A stretch of 64,000 nucleotides of DNA from the NCBI RefSeq assembly GCF_003144245.1, contig NW_020289975.1:2003496-2067495 (forward strand), given 5' to 3'. The translations under genes were made by a program, and so were the position numbers. Position 1 is the first letter of the stretch. Every line of letters starts with the position of its first letter. Under the pieces are notes generated by a model. The model did no database searches, was not told the origin of the DNA, and saw only the letters and a program-made list of their open reading frames with translations. Below are positions 44,557-55,216 of the stretch, one piece after another. Source of the DNA: Jaminaea rosea (lineage: Eukaryota; Basidiomycota; Exobasidiomycetes; Microstromatales).

Positions 44557-44789
44557 GAGGCCTTTTTAAGTTAGGACAAAGAGGAAGTCGAAGTCAAGGT
44601 ACGAAGTTGGGTGCTGCGCTCAGGCCATGCTTGCATGCTCACTTCTCCACCGTCGACCGTCCAATCGTCGACTGTCTCGACTGGGCCCGCATCTCTCGAC
44701 TCTCTGTCCGCCCCTCGTCCGTCAAAATCCGCGGCTCATCTTCGCACTCAGTCTCTTTCTCCCTTCCTTCCAATCCATCACTATCGTGT
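44557..44789. promoter_or_regulatory. Shared promoter region of CRD1 and HTS1
   Basis: The 233 bp between divergent ATGs must carry both core promoters. The plus-strand part is C/T-rich (44700-44780). At least one upstream ATG near 44624 opens a short frame in the HTS1 leader. No TATA box was seen. Confidence 0.5.
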
Positions 44790-46715
44790 ATGCTCTCTAG
44801 AGGCATCGTCAGAGCTACACCACTACCACTTTATAGAGCGCCTCTTCTTCCGTGCCCTCTTCGCTCACCCGTACGCAGCTTCTATACCACCATGGCTACC
44901 CCAAAAGAGGTCAAGGTCAGCCTCGACGCTCAGGCGGACAAGGTCCGTAGCCTCAAAGCCGCCTCAGCTCCAAAGGAAGACATCGATCGCGAAGTGGCAG
45001 TCCTCATCGACCTCAAGAAAAAGATGGCAGCACTCAATGTGGGCTCCGGTGGCTCATCATCATCACGCGAACCAGTCAAGTTCACTCTGAAAACACCAAA
45101 GGGAACCCGCGACTGGGACCCCCTCTCAATGGCACTGCGCAACCACATCTTCAAGGTCATCGAAGCAGTATTCAAGTCTCACGGTGGTGTACCCATCGAT
45201 ACTCCCGTCTTTGAACTCAAGGAAATCCTCTCAGGCAAGTACGGAGAGGACTCGAAGCTCATCTACGATCTACAGGATCAGGGAGGCGAGCTCTGTTCCT
45301 TGAGGTACGACTTGACGGTGCCATTTGCTAGATTCGTGGCAATGAACCCTTCAGAGTACGGCAACATCAAGCGTTACCACATCGCAAAGGTCTATCGAAG
45401 AGATCAGCCTGCTATGGCAAAGGGACGATTCCGCGAATTCTACCAATGCGTGAGTGAGAGCAAGCCAAGGCGCAGAGCTGTAACTGACCTACGACCCCTT
45501 CTCTCTTGCTAGGACTTTGACATCTCCGGAACCTACGACCCCCTGCTCCCCGACGCCGAAGTTCTTTCCATTGTCACAAAGACGCTCTGCGCTCTGGGCA
45601 TCCGCAATTTTACCGTCAAACTCAACCACCGAGCCCTCCTCGATGGCCTCTTCGCCGTCTGTGGTGTACCAGAGGACAAGATTCGCTCCATCTCATCAGC
45701 AGTCGACAAGTTGGACAAGAGTCCCTGGGCTGAAGTCAAGAAGGAAATGCTCGAGAAGGGTTTAAACGAGGAGAGCGCGGACGCCATTGGAACTTATGTG
45801 TCGAGGAAAGGGTCCAAGGAGTTGCTTGAACAGCTGCTCCAAGATGAGAAGCTCATGGGCAATGCGAGTGCCAAGAAGGGACTCGAGGACCTCAAGATTT
45901 TGTTCGAATATCTCGACGTCCTCGAGGTGACGCCGCGCATCTCCTTCGACCTTTCCCTCGCTCGTGGGCTCGACTACTACACGGGCATCATCTACGAGGC
46001 CATCACAGAGGGGAGTGCGCCACCTCTGGCGGAGGCTGCCTCAGCCGCAGCTGCTGCGAGCAAGAAGACCAAGGCAAAAGGAGCAGACGACGATGACGCC
46101 TCGGCTACGGTGGGCGTCGGGTCCATCGCCGGTGGCGGGCGCTACGACGGTCTGGTGGGCATGTTCAGCGGGGCAGACTCGTCCAAGTCGGGCGCCGGTC
46201 AGGTGCCCTGCGTGGGCGTCTCCATCGGCATCGAGCGCGTCTTCTCCATCATGATGGCGCGGTTAGCCAAGGTACGTGCAGCCGCCGAGAAAGAACAAGC
46301 AGCATCGTCACAGAGCGACTCCGCCGTCCGCGCAAAGGAGACGGAGTGCTTCATCCTCTCGATGGGCAAGGAGGGTATGGTCAAGGAGCGTCTTGTAGTC
46401 GCAGAGCTCCTTCGCAAGCATGGCATTGCGGCAGAGTATGCGTACAAGGTCAAGCCCAAGATGCCTGCCCAATTCAACGCCGCAGCAAAGGACGGGGTGC
46501 CATTCGTTGTCATCTTGGCCCCAGATGAGTGGAACGATGCAGAAGGGCGCAAGGTGAGGGTCAAGGAGCAGAGGGGTAAGGGCAGCGAAGAGGGAGACGG
46601 CAAGGGGCATCTGGTGCCGCTCGAGGGGCTGGTAGACTGGCTGAGAGAAAGGGTCGAGGCGGGGAGATTGGGAAGCGAGGAGATCCTGAGGAGAGTCATG
46701 GGTGTTGAGGAGTAG
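44790..46715 (+). CDS. HTS1: Histidyl-tRNA synthetase, cytosolic and probably mitochondrial forms
   Basis: Class II synthetase charging tRNA-His. Exons 44790-45449 and 45513-46715; 620 residues from the first ATG, 586 from the second ATG at 44892. The 34 extra residues ([20 protein letters not shown] onward) are basic, Ser/Thr/Tyr-containing and free of acids, a classic mitochondrial presequence ending just before the second start. The first ATG has weak context, whereas the second is in ACCACCATGG, so leaky scanning could yield both forms, as known for yeast HTS1. A WHEP-like helical hairpin (about 40-80, [20 protein letters not shown]) precedes the catalytic core with [22 protein letters not shown], motif 2 [14 protein letters not shown], the His signature [20 protein letters not shown] and motif 3 [11 protein letters not shown]. 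The C-terminal anticodon-binding domain follows. An Ala/Lys/Asp insertion lies near 430-455. Confidence 0.96.
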
Positions 46716-46944
46716 GAGAGGGAGGAAAGATCGTCTGGTTGCTATCGTCCTCTTCCAATCTGATGCGACCATAGCCTATCGAAGACAGGCGATGGCGCTG
46801 TGAGGTCAATCGTAAAACGAAGTCTCTATTGTCACACACACTGCACTCGCCTAGCCTCCGATTTGCGCCGGCCTTGCGATCGCCCCGACTCCTCACCTTA
46901 CTCGCCCTCGACCGCACCGCGCCGCCTTTCCCTCTGCGCCTGCC

Positions 46945-49900
46945 TCACCAAAATGCAGTATCTGTGACCTTCGAGCTCTTGCAGACGAGCAGCCCGCCCG
47001 AAAGTACACCATCCACCGTAGTTGCTGTTGCCGCAGTCGAAGTCGCTTCATGTCCCTCTCCCGCCTGCTTCGCGCCCAATCCCGCTCTCGCACCGGCGCT
47101 CGGGTCCGCCGTGAACTCTCCCACCGTGATCAACAAAAAGCCCGCAGCCTTGATCGTCTGGACCAGCTCGGGCACAGAATTGAGCAACGCGGCATCGATT
47201 GCCAGGCCGAGCAGATTGTTGTCTTTGGCGAAACGCACTGCCTCGCAAAGACTACTTCGTCGCGGGTCGGGTTCCTTGCGCTGTCGAGGGGCCAGAATGG
47301 GCGCCGGTGTGCTCGTAGACGATGAAGCTTGAGGAGGCGGAGTCGGCGTCCCACTCACTGAGGTCGCGCCCGTCTCTAATCCACAATCTGATTCAAAGAA
47401 GACTGCGTAATTGGGCTGCTTCCAATTCAGCGCAGTGCATACTGTAGGGCTGCGCGATGTAAAGAGGATCTTGCGGCTTTGTTGCCTGTTCGACGTGCTC
47501 GCCCGGTACACCGCGTGGAGGACCGCATCGACGAACGAGTTGACTTCGCTCTTCGGCAGAGAGGGATTGTTGCGCACGTCTGCTGATGAGGGGTAGAGAA
47601 CGTCCACGTCTATCCCGACCTCGACGGGGAGCAGGGCGAGCAGAGAGTCCAAGGTCGACATCCGCGTGGTAGTGCTGCCTCCTGGTCCGCTCAGCTCGGC
47701 CGTCCAGTCCTGTAGCGTCATGCTGGCGGCACGATCCCGGCTCACGTCGATGAGGCGGCTGGACGCCTTGGCGAAGGAGATGAACTCATCGCTTGTTACT
47801 GAGCCAACGTAGACATCAAAGTCGGGCAGGGGGAGGCGGTACGAGGGGTAGACGACGGCTACTCCATCCTTTGTCACTTGCACTGTGATGCGGAGGTACT
47901 CGCCTGTGAGCGACGAGGCGGTCACAACAGATGCGGAGCCTGCGGAGGGAACGAGGGCGGAGGTGTTGCCCAGGGAGCCGCCTACGGATGAGACAGAGGC
48001 CGTGGTCGAGGCAACTCCTGACGGGGCCGACGAGTGTGCGGCTTCCAAGGACGAAGACGAGCCTGCTGCTGCCGCTGTAGACGGCGGCGCGATGCCAGTC
48101 GTTGCCGTTGGTGAGATCAAACTGCTCGGCTCTCCACCTGCCCCAGTCGGCGTCATTCTCAGCCCTCCGGACGTCGCTATAGACCCCGGCAGCAGACTCT
48201 TCCAATATGTCTCCACTCTTCCTCCTATCTCAAGCTGCACCCCGTCGAACGGCTTGACAAAGTCGATTTCAAAGGAGACCTCGCCGACGACTTTGAGGTA
48301 GGCGTCCTGCAGTGGAAGCACGAAGCGCTTGCGATCCGTCATGCCCTCAAAGGAGGACTGAAGCGCAACGGCCTTACCAATGACCTTTGATCCAAACGTC
48401 GGCTTGAGCTCCCACTCAATAGAGAGGCGCTCTACCGCTTCTACTTGAAAGGAAAAGACCTCGCGCTCGTCGGCGAGGGGCAGAACAATGTTGTGGGGAA
48501 TGTACGATGTTGACGAGGCGTCCGGGCGCGATGTCATGACGAGCTTAACGGATGAGGTGGAGAATTGGTCGAGGCCGAGCGAGTCGTGGTGTTTGTAGAG
48601 CTTGACGGATGAGTTGGACAGGGAGATGGTGACGAGAGATCGCTTGTCCAGGTAGTTGTGGCCGTACGTGCGGAAGGGGATGATGGGGGGCGGTAGCGAA
48701 AGCGAGGGGATGCCATCCGCTTCGAGATCGAGCTCAAGGTCCAAGTCATCACCCGCTGTGCCCTTTGGCTCCTCCGGCCGACTCTTTTTGCGCGGCCGAT
48801 TGCCTGATGCGATGAGAGTCTTTGAGGCGTCTTCTGCGCTTGTCATTGTTACATCGCGCGTCTCTGCGGGACGTGTCTTTGCGGCCTGGAGCAGGATCAA
48901 CAGGCAATCGATGTGGCCCTTCCACGCCGCATAGAAGGTAGCGTTGCGACCCTTTTCATCGACTGCCTCGAGCTTGCACTTGGAGTCGAGAAGGACTTGT
49001 ATGCAGTCGACGTGACCGCTCTCTGCCGCGAAGAAGAGCGGCGTCCAAAGCGTCCCCTTCTCTGGCGCGTCAGGATTGGCTTTCGCTTGCATCAAGAGGC
49101 GTAGGCAATCCGTGTGGCCTTCGCGAGCTGCAAGTGCTTGAGGTGTGAGTCCTTCAGGATTCGACGTGATGAGCGCCCCTCTCTCTAACAGCATGGCAGT
49201 GATGTCTGCATGGCCGCCTTGCGCTGCGAGACAGAGCGGGATGAGGTCGGTAGGTACCTTCGCATCAACGCTTACGCCATGGGCAAGCAGGATGCGCACA
49301 ACATCGGAGCGTCCATTGATGACGGCAAGGACGAGGGGAGAGAAGCCGTCTAGGTCGGCCGTAGCCGCGTCGACACCTTGCTGTGTGAGGAGAAGCGTGC
49401 AGACGTCGGCGTGGCCATTCATGGCTGCGTATGAGATGGCCGCTCGTCCGTAGATGTCCCTCTGCCCAGCATCGATGCCATGCTCCAGCGCTGCAGTGAC
49501 GAGCTGCAAATTGCCAGCCAATGCTGCCTCGTGAAGGCAAGACCGTGAATTGATGTCGTCGACGAAGGTAAAGTCAGGCAGGCTAGCCTTCATGGCAGCC
49601 TCGATGGCCGATTGCGGGGAATGAAGCAGAGCTCGCCAGACTATTCTCGAGACGCTAGCCTGGTCCTCGTTTTGCTGAGCGATACGGATCATGTCGGCGG
49701 CAGCCTCTGTTCTGGCCTGCTTAAGGGCCAAGCTAAGGTTGTCCTCGAGGTCGGCGAGGAGATCGACGTCTTGACTCCGAGCGGCTGCGAAGTCGAGTCG
49801 CTTTTCTGGACTGAGGGCAGATGCCCCATCTGCGGTCACCGAGACGTTGCCATTGATGCCCGCACTCGCTCGCTGCTCAGACAGATTCTCGAGCTCGAGG

Positions 49901-50523
49901 AGGTTGGCAGCGGCGATATCACTAAGTTCAGCGATGAATTCGCGATTGAAGCAGGGCTGCACCTCGACCTGACGAGCGAGATAGAGCTCTTTAGTCTGCG
50001 ATTTTGATCGCTTGTCCCACTTTTTCAAGATCTTGCGGAAGCCCGTGGCGTTGATTTCGATGAATTGCTGCAGCTTGCTGAGGTCCTTTTCAAAGTAGCG
50101 GAACCCTTCGTAGAGGGCGTAGAAGGCTGGCGACTCTTTCGAGAGCTTGCCTGAGCCACGTTTGGCCAGAAGTAGCTTGCGCTTGTCTACAAGCGTCTTG
50201 AGCCTGACTTTGAGTTCAGCCTCCTTTTGTAGGTAGAAGGCATTGATCTTCTCAAGCTCTCGCTCCAGCTTGAAGAAGAAGGCTGCCTTGTGAGCTTGGA
50301 GCTCGTCGGGGGCGTCGGTCCTAGGTAGAATTTGGGTATTTGCAGGATCCTCGACGCCGTCCTGGGGGATGTACTCTGGCCTCACGCCAGTTGCAAAGAG
50401 GGCTGCATCACCTAGCCTGCCCTTCTCGAGTGAGTTGATGATCTTCTTGAGAAACTTGTAGTCGAGGTAGGCTGCACTCCAGCCAGGGATCTGGTTGCTT
50501 TGAAGCTGCTTGCCAAACTTCAT
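46945..50523 (-). CDS. PHO81: Pho81/NUC-2-type CDK inhibitor: SPX, ankyrin repeats, GDPD-like domain
   Basis: Phosphate-sensing inhibitor of the Pho80-Pho85 cyclin/CDK complex in the PHO pathway. Single exon; the ATG at 50523 gives the canonical SPX start MKFGKQLQSNQIPGW and 1192 residues. The SPX domain covers about 1-190, with YLDYKFLKKII and the inositol-pyrophosphate-binding Lys cluster near ATGFRKILKKWDK. Six or seven ankyrin repeats span about 320-545. A C-terminal glycerophosphodiester phosphodiesterase-like domain (from about 870) is recognisable at SLTGEYLRITVQVTKDGVAV, but the catalytic His-Asp pair expected after it is replaced by Pro-Ser and no HRG start is seen. It is therefore probably inactive, as in yeast Pho81. 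Ser/Ala-rich linkers separate the domains. The layout excludes Vtc, Xpr1 and Gde1. Confidence 0.94.
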   Translation of the reverse strand: MKFGKQLQSNQIPGWSAAYLDYKFLKKIINSLEKGRLGDAALFATGVRPEYIPQDGVEDPANTQILPRTDAPDELQAHKAAFFFKLERELEKINAFYLQKEAELKVRLKTLVDKRKLLLAKRGSGKLSKESPAFYALYEGFRYFEKDLSKLQQFIEINATGFRKILKKWDKRSKSQTKELYLARQVEVQPCFNREFIAELSDIAAANLLELENLSEQRASAGINGNVSVTADGASALSPEKRLDFAAARSQDVDLLADLEDNLSLALKQARTEAAADMIRIAQQNEDQASVSRIVWRALLHSPQSAIEAAMKASLPDFTFVDDINSRSCLHEAALAGNLQLVTAALEHGIDAGQRDIYGRAAISYAAMNGHADVCTLLLTQQGVDAATADLDGFSPLVLAVINGRSDVVRILLAHGVSVDAKVPTDLIPLCLAAQGGHADITAMLLERGALITSNPEGLTPQALAAREGHTDCLRLLMQAKANPDAPEKGTLWTPLFFAAESGHVDCIQVLLDSKCKLEAVDEKGRNATFYAAWKGHIDCLLILLQAAKTRPAETRDVTMTSAEDASKTLIASGNRPRKKSRPEEPKGTAGDDLDLELDLEADGIPSLSLPPPIIPFRTYGHNYLDKRSLVTISLSNSSVKLYKHHDSLGLDQFSTSSVKLVMTSRPDASSTSYIPHNIVLPLADEREVFSFQVEAVERLSIEWELKPTFGSKVIGKAVALQSSFEGMTDRKRFVLPLQDAYLKVVGEVSFEIDFVKPFDGVQLEIGGRVETYWKSLLPGSIATSGGLRMTPTGAGGEPSSLISPTATTGIAPPSTAAAAGSSSSLEAAHSSAPSGVASTTASVSSVGGSLGNTSALVPSAGSASVVTASSLTGEYLRITVQVTKDGVAVVYPSYRLPLPDFDVYVGSVTSDEFISFAKASSRLIDVSRDRAASMTLQDWTAELSGPGGSTTTRMSTLDSLLALLPVEVGIDVDVLYPSSADVRNNPSLPKSEVNSFVDAVLHAVYRASTSNRQQSRKILFTSRSPTVCTALNWKQPNYAVFFESDCGLETGATSVSGTPTPPPQASSSTSTPAPILAPRQRKEPDPRRSSLCEAVRFAKDNNLLGLAIDAALLNSVPELVQTIKAAGFLLITVGEFTADPSAGARAGLGAKQAGEGHEATSTAATATTVDGVLSGGLLVCKSSKVTDTAFW

Positions 50524-51379
50524 GGCGACGAACAAGTAAAGGGCGGGGTATCAAGGATGGTCGGTTGTCTCTGCAGTGACTGAGACTCGATCAAAGCATG
50601 TGAAGCGCAGTCCGAGCGAGACGTCCTCAAGAGGGCGAGATGGGCAGCGATGAACCCCCTGCCACTCTTTGCGCTGGCTCTGCGTGGTGTTTGTGTGGCT
50701 AAGACGACGTCTACGATGGGGCTGGCTGAAGAGGGTACAATGGCGAGGCAAAGAGAAGAAGGGAGTAATCTTGGAGTGCGAGACCGAACTTGGATGAGCG
50801 CACAGAGCGGCCAATGCACGTTGCCCTGGATTGAGCCTGCAGCTGCTGCGTGTGCGAGCGTCTTGTGCGACTCTGGCGAGAGCCCCGTCCACTCACCCCG
50901 CCCACTCACTCACCCCGCCCCGCCCGCTCACCCGGGCCACGAAGCTCAGTCCGTCATCGTTGGGATTTGGGCGTGGCGCCGACCCGATAATGGAACAGGC
51001 GGCGGAGTGGACGACGGCAACAGCGACACGACGAGACGGACGACGAGTTGACGGTTGGGTGGGTGAGTGATCGAAACAAGACTGGCTGTGCGCGGACGGA
51101 CGAGAGGCAACAGCACCCTGAACATCGAGACATCGTTGTCATCCTCGACGCCCCCTCCCAATCCCATCTGCCATCAACACTACCACTTGATCAAAGCGCT
51201 CCTCCTCCTTGCCAGCCGGATACCGGATCGAGCGTCAAGCAAAGCAAAGCCACGCCACGGCACGCCACGCCTCGCCACGCCTCGCCTCGCCACTTCGCCT
51301 GCGATCCATTGCGACGTGGCTACTGAAGCTACTCGGCAGCAACTGATTTCCAATTCTACGCGCCCCTCTCGTTGATAAC
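50524..51379. promoter_or_regulatory. Divergent intergenic region, PHO81 / CRM1
   Basis: About 856 bp between divergent ATGs. A C-rich cluster of CACCCCGCC-like units sits at 50890-50940, and imperfect GCCACGCCTC repeats at 51245-51295 lie about 90-130 bp before the CRM1 start. No TATA box or supported coding frame was seen. Confidence 0.45.
51245..51297 (+). repeat. Imperfect GCCACGCCTC short tandem repeats
   Basis: A 50-bp stretch of alternating GCCACG and GCCTCG units upstream of CRM1. The units are imperfect, so this may be either a simple repeat or a cluster of GC-rich factor sites. Confidence 0.65.
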
Positions 51380-54300
51380 ATGGATGTGAGTATGTGCTCT
51401 GTGTGCGTCAGCCAGGAATCAAAGTTTGTGTTGCTCACTCATCGCCTTTTCCTCTGCGCACAGGCGATACTCGACTTCAGTCAGGACCTCGACTTGGGGC
51501 TTCTGGACCGAGTCGTCGCAGCCATGTTCACGGGAGCAGGTAACGACGTGCGTAGGAGAGCGTAGCGTCAAGGTTCGTCGTCATCAGAAGCTGACAGCCT
51601 TTTGCCGCCCGCAGCAAAAGATGGCGCAGCAGGTGCTGGCTCAGTTCCAGGAGCATCCAGATGCCTGGCAACGAGTTCCCGCCATCCTGCAGCAGTCATC
51701 CAACCCTCAGACAAAGTACATTGCCCTGCAGATCCTAGACAAGCTCATTCAAACGAGGTGGAAGGTCCTGCCAGAGGAGCAGCAGCAGGGCATCCGCAAC
51801 TTCATCGTCGACATGATCCTCAAGACGTCGTCCGAGGAGGCGGCGCTGAGGAGAGAGAGGACCTACCTCAACAAGCTCAACACGACCTTGATACAGATTC
51901 TCAAGCAAGAGTGGCCTCACAAGTGGCCCACCTTCATCTCGGAGGTCGTCTCGTCGAGTAGGACGTCTTTGTCCATCTGCGAGAACAACATGGTCATCTT
52001 GCGTCTGCTGTCAGAAGAGATCTTTGACTATTCGGCGGAGCAGATGACCCACGCTAAGACCAAGAACCTCAAGGTGCGTACAGCGTGGCGACGGAGGAGG
52101 AGGAGGAAAGCATACGATTTGCGCTTGCCGCCGACAACACCATCATGCTGACTCCTTGACCATCGCATCGCTTGCAGAATCAAATGTGCGGCGAGTTCGC
52201 AGAGGTCTTCCAGCTCTGCTCAGAAGTCCTCGAAAAGGCACAGAAGCCCAGCCTCATTCGCGCTACCCTCGAGACGATGCTGCGCTTCCTCAATTGGATC
52301 CCACTAGGCTACATCTTCGAGACTCCCGTTATCGACCACCTCATCAATCGTTTCCTCGAGGTGCCAGATTTCCGCAACGTCACTCTCAAATGCCTCTCCG
52401 AAATCGCCAACCTCAGTGTAGGGGCCGAATACGACTCCAAGTTTGTCGTCCTGTTCAACATGGTCATGACATCCATCAACAGGATGATTCCTCCAAGCAC
52501 CAACTTCGCAGGCGCGTACGAGACGTCGTCGGACGCAGACCAGGAGCTCGTCCTCAACCTGGCTCTTTTCCTCTGCAACTTCCTCAACCAGCATCTGCCC
52601 CTTGTCGAGAATGAACAGAACAAGGAGGTGCTTCTCAACGCCCACCTCTACCTCATCAAGGTCTCTCAGGTCCCAGAGCGCGAAGTCTTCAAGATTTGCC
52701 TCGAGTACTGGTCCAAGCTCGTCACTGGCCTCTACGAGGAGGTCCAGTCGATACCCATGGCGGGCATGGATCCATTACTCGGGCTCAGTCTAGGCAACGG
52801 ACACGCTCCTCAACACTTGCGCAAGAACATCTACGCCGAGATTTTGAGCAACCTGCGCTTGGTCATGATCGAGAGGATGGTCAAGCCGGAGGAGGTCCTC
52901 ATCGTCGAGAATGACGAGGGAGAAATTGTTCGCGAGTTCATGAAGGAGAGCGACACGATTGTCCTCTACAAGAGCATGCGCGAGGTCTTGGTTTACTTGA
53001 CGCACCTGGACGTCAATGATACCGAGACGATTATGACGGACAAGCTGTCGCGGCAGGTCGATGGCTCGGAGTGGTCGTGGAACAACCTGAATACGCTGTG
53101 TTGGGCAATTGGGTCGATTTCCGGGGCGATGAGCGAGGAGACTGAGAAGAGGTGAGTCGGAGAAGCAGGCCAGAATCGGCTCCAGTTGTTGACACGCTCC
53201 TCTCTCGCGCGCAGATTCTTGGTCACAGTCATCAAGGACTTGCTCGGCCTGTGCGAGATGAAGCGAGGCAAGGACAACAAAGCCGTCGTCGCTTCCAACA
53301 TCATGTACATCGTCGGCCAATACCCACGCTTTCTCAAGGCGCATTGGAAGTTCCTCAAAACCGTCGTCAACAAGAACTTCGAGTTCATGCACGAGACGCA
53401 CGAAGGAGTCCAGGACATGGCGTGTGATACGTTCATCAAGATTGCTCAGAAGTGTCGTCGCCACTTCGTGATGCAGCAATCGGGCGAGCAGGAGCCCTTT
53501 ATCGATGAGATCCTGCGCACCCTCCATCGCATCACCGTCGATCTCTCACCGCAGCAGGTTCACACCTTCTACGAGGCCGTCGGCTACATGATCGCCGCCC
53601 AGCCGAACAAGGCGGTGCAGGAGCGCTTGATCGCCAAGTTGATGGAGCTGCCCAACAGCGCGTGGGACTCGCTCATGCAGCAAGCCCACTCCAACGTCGA
53701 CGTGCTGGGCAACCCGGAAAATATCAAGATCCTCGCTAACGTCCTCAAGACGAATGTGTCGGCGTGCACGTCGGTGGGATCCTTTTTCATGCCGCAGATT
53801 GCGCGCATCTACCTCGACATGCTTGCGCTCTACCGCACCGTGAGCGGGTTGATCAGCTCGAAGGTCGAGGCAGAGGGCGAGATTGCGACGAAGACAGTAT
53901 TGGTGCGTGGGCTGAGGACCATCAAGAAGGACATTCTCCGGCTCGTTGAGACCTACGTCAAGCGCGCGGAGGATTTGGAGTCGGTCAATCGCGAGCTTGT
54001 CCCTTCGCTCCTCGAGGCTATCCTCGGCGACTATGCACGCAACGTTCCGGCGGCGAGGGACGCGGAGGTGCTCAATGTCGTCGCCACGATCACTACGCGT
54101 CTTGGTCGCCTTCTCACGGACAAGGTCGCCCCCATCCTCGACGCCGTCTTTACGCCCACGCTCGACATGATTAAGATGGATCATCTCAACTTCCCCGAGC
54201 ACCGCGTCGCATTTTACAAGATGCTGCGCGCCATCAACGCCAACTGCTTCCCTGCGCTCTTGGAGCTCCCGCCTACGCAGTTCAAGCTGTACGTCGATGC

Positions 54301-54937
54301 GGTCATGTGGGCCATCAAGCACACGATGACGAGCGTCTCCGACACTGGGCTAGCGATCCTCTTGGAGCTGGTCAACAACTTGGGTATGCAGGACTCCAAC
54401 GTGCTCAACTCGTTTGCACAAGCGTACCTGCTAAGCATTGTGCAGGACCTCCTCGCGACGATCACCGACGCTGACCACAAGTCGGGCTTCAAGACGCAGT
54501 CGGCGTTGCTCGCTAAGCTGTTTGAGCTCGTCGAGGCAGGCAAGGTGACCGCACCCCTCTGGGACGCCAACGAGACGACGGACGCAGGCATGAACAATCC
54601 GCTCTTCATTCGTCAGCACGTCTCCGGCCTGCTGAAGAATGCCTTCCCCAACGTGACGACTGGGTACGTAGAGTCTTTCACCAACGGTCTCTGCCAGCAG
54701 TCCTCAGACCTCAATGCCTACAAGATTCTTCTGCGCGACTTCCTCATCACCAGTCGCGAGGAGGACGGTGGCAATCAGGGCGCCGCAGCCAGTGCGGGTG
54801 AACAGGCAGAACAAAACCAGGACCTCTTCCAGGACGAGCGCGAGGCTGAGCAGGCAAGGAAGAGGGAAGAGGAACTGCAGAGGGCCAAGGCTGTGCCCGG
54901 CTTGATGAAGCCCAGTGAGATCGACGAGGAGCTTTGA
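51380..54937 (+). CDS. CRM1: Exportin-1 / Crm1 nuclear export receptor
   Basis: RanGTP-dependent karyopherin exporting proteins with leucine-rich export signals. Five inferred exons: 51380-51385, 51464-51547, 51615-52073, 52178-53151 and 53215-54937, with all phases agreeing and about 1081 residues, the family length. The first exon holds only ATG GAT; joined, the protein begins MDAILDFSQDLDLGLLDRVV, as in all Crm1 proteins. The donor after exon 2 is GTGCGT; an upstream GTAACG would give the wrong phase. The importin-beta N domain (QKMAQQVLAQFQEHPDAW), Crm1 C-terminal domain and the export-signal groove (HEGVQDMACDTFIKIAQKC) are present, with Cys at about 578 and 588. A Cys in this groove is the known target of leptomycin B. 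The acidic/Gln-rich C-terminal helix ends the protein. Confidence 0.97.
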
Positions 54938-55216
54938 CTGGAGCGTGGCGGCGGTCGGAGATTGAGGGTGGTTGAAGAGGAGGAGGAGGAGATGTGGAAA
55001 GAGCTACTGGGAGGATGAGGAAGGCGGGCGTGATTTGCGAGCACGCACTCTTGGTTATCTCCTCCAATCTTGTCTTAGCGCTCAAAAGCAAGCCGTGTGT
55101 AATGAAATGTCCGGCTGCTCTCTCGAGGCAATGCCTATTTCTAGCCCCTAACTCTGGCATACTAAGTCTGGCACACGAGGACGTCAGGACCCCTGATTGC
55201 CCTCTCTCTGGCCCGC

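Noticed and set aside
51538-51547. GTAACG as the donor of CRM1 intron 2
   Set aside because: It would leave phase 1 and shift the conserved QKMAQQVL segment out of frame. The GTGCGT donor at 51548 gives the right phase.
52790-54322. Two long minus-strand frames (245 and 258 codons) opposite CRM1
   Set aside because: Shadows caused by codon bias of CRM1, whose exon chain is fully consistent.
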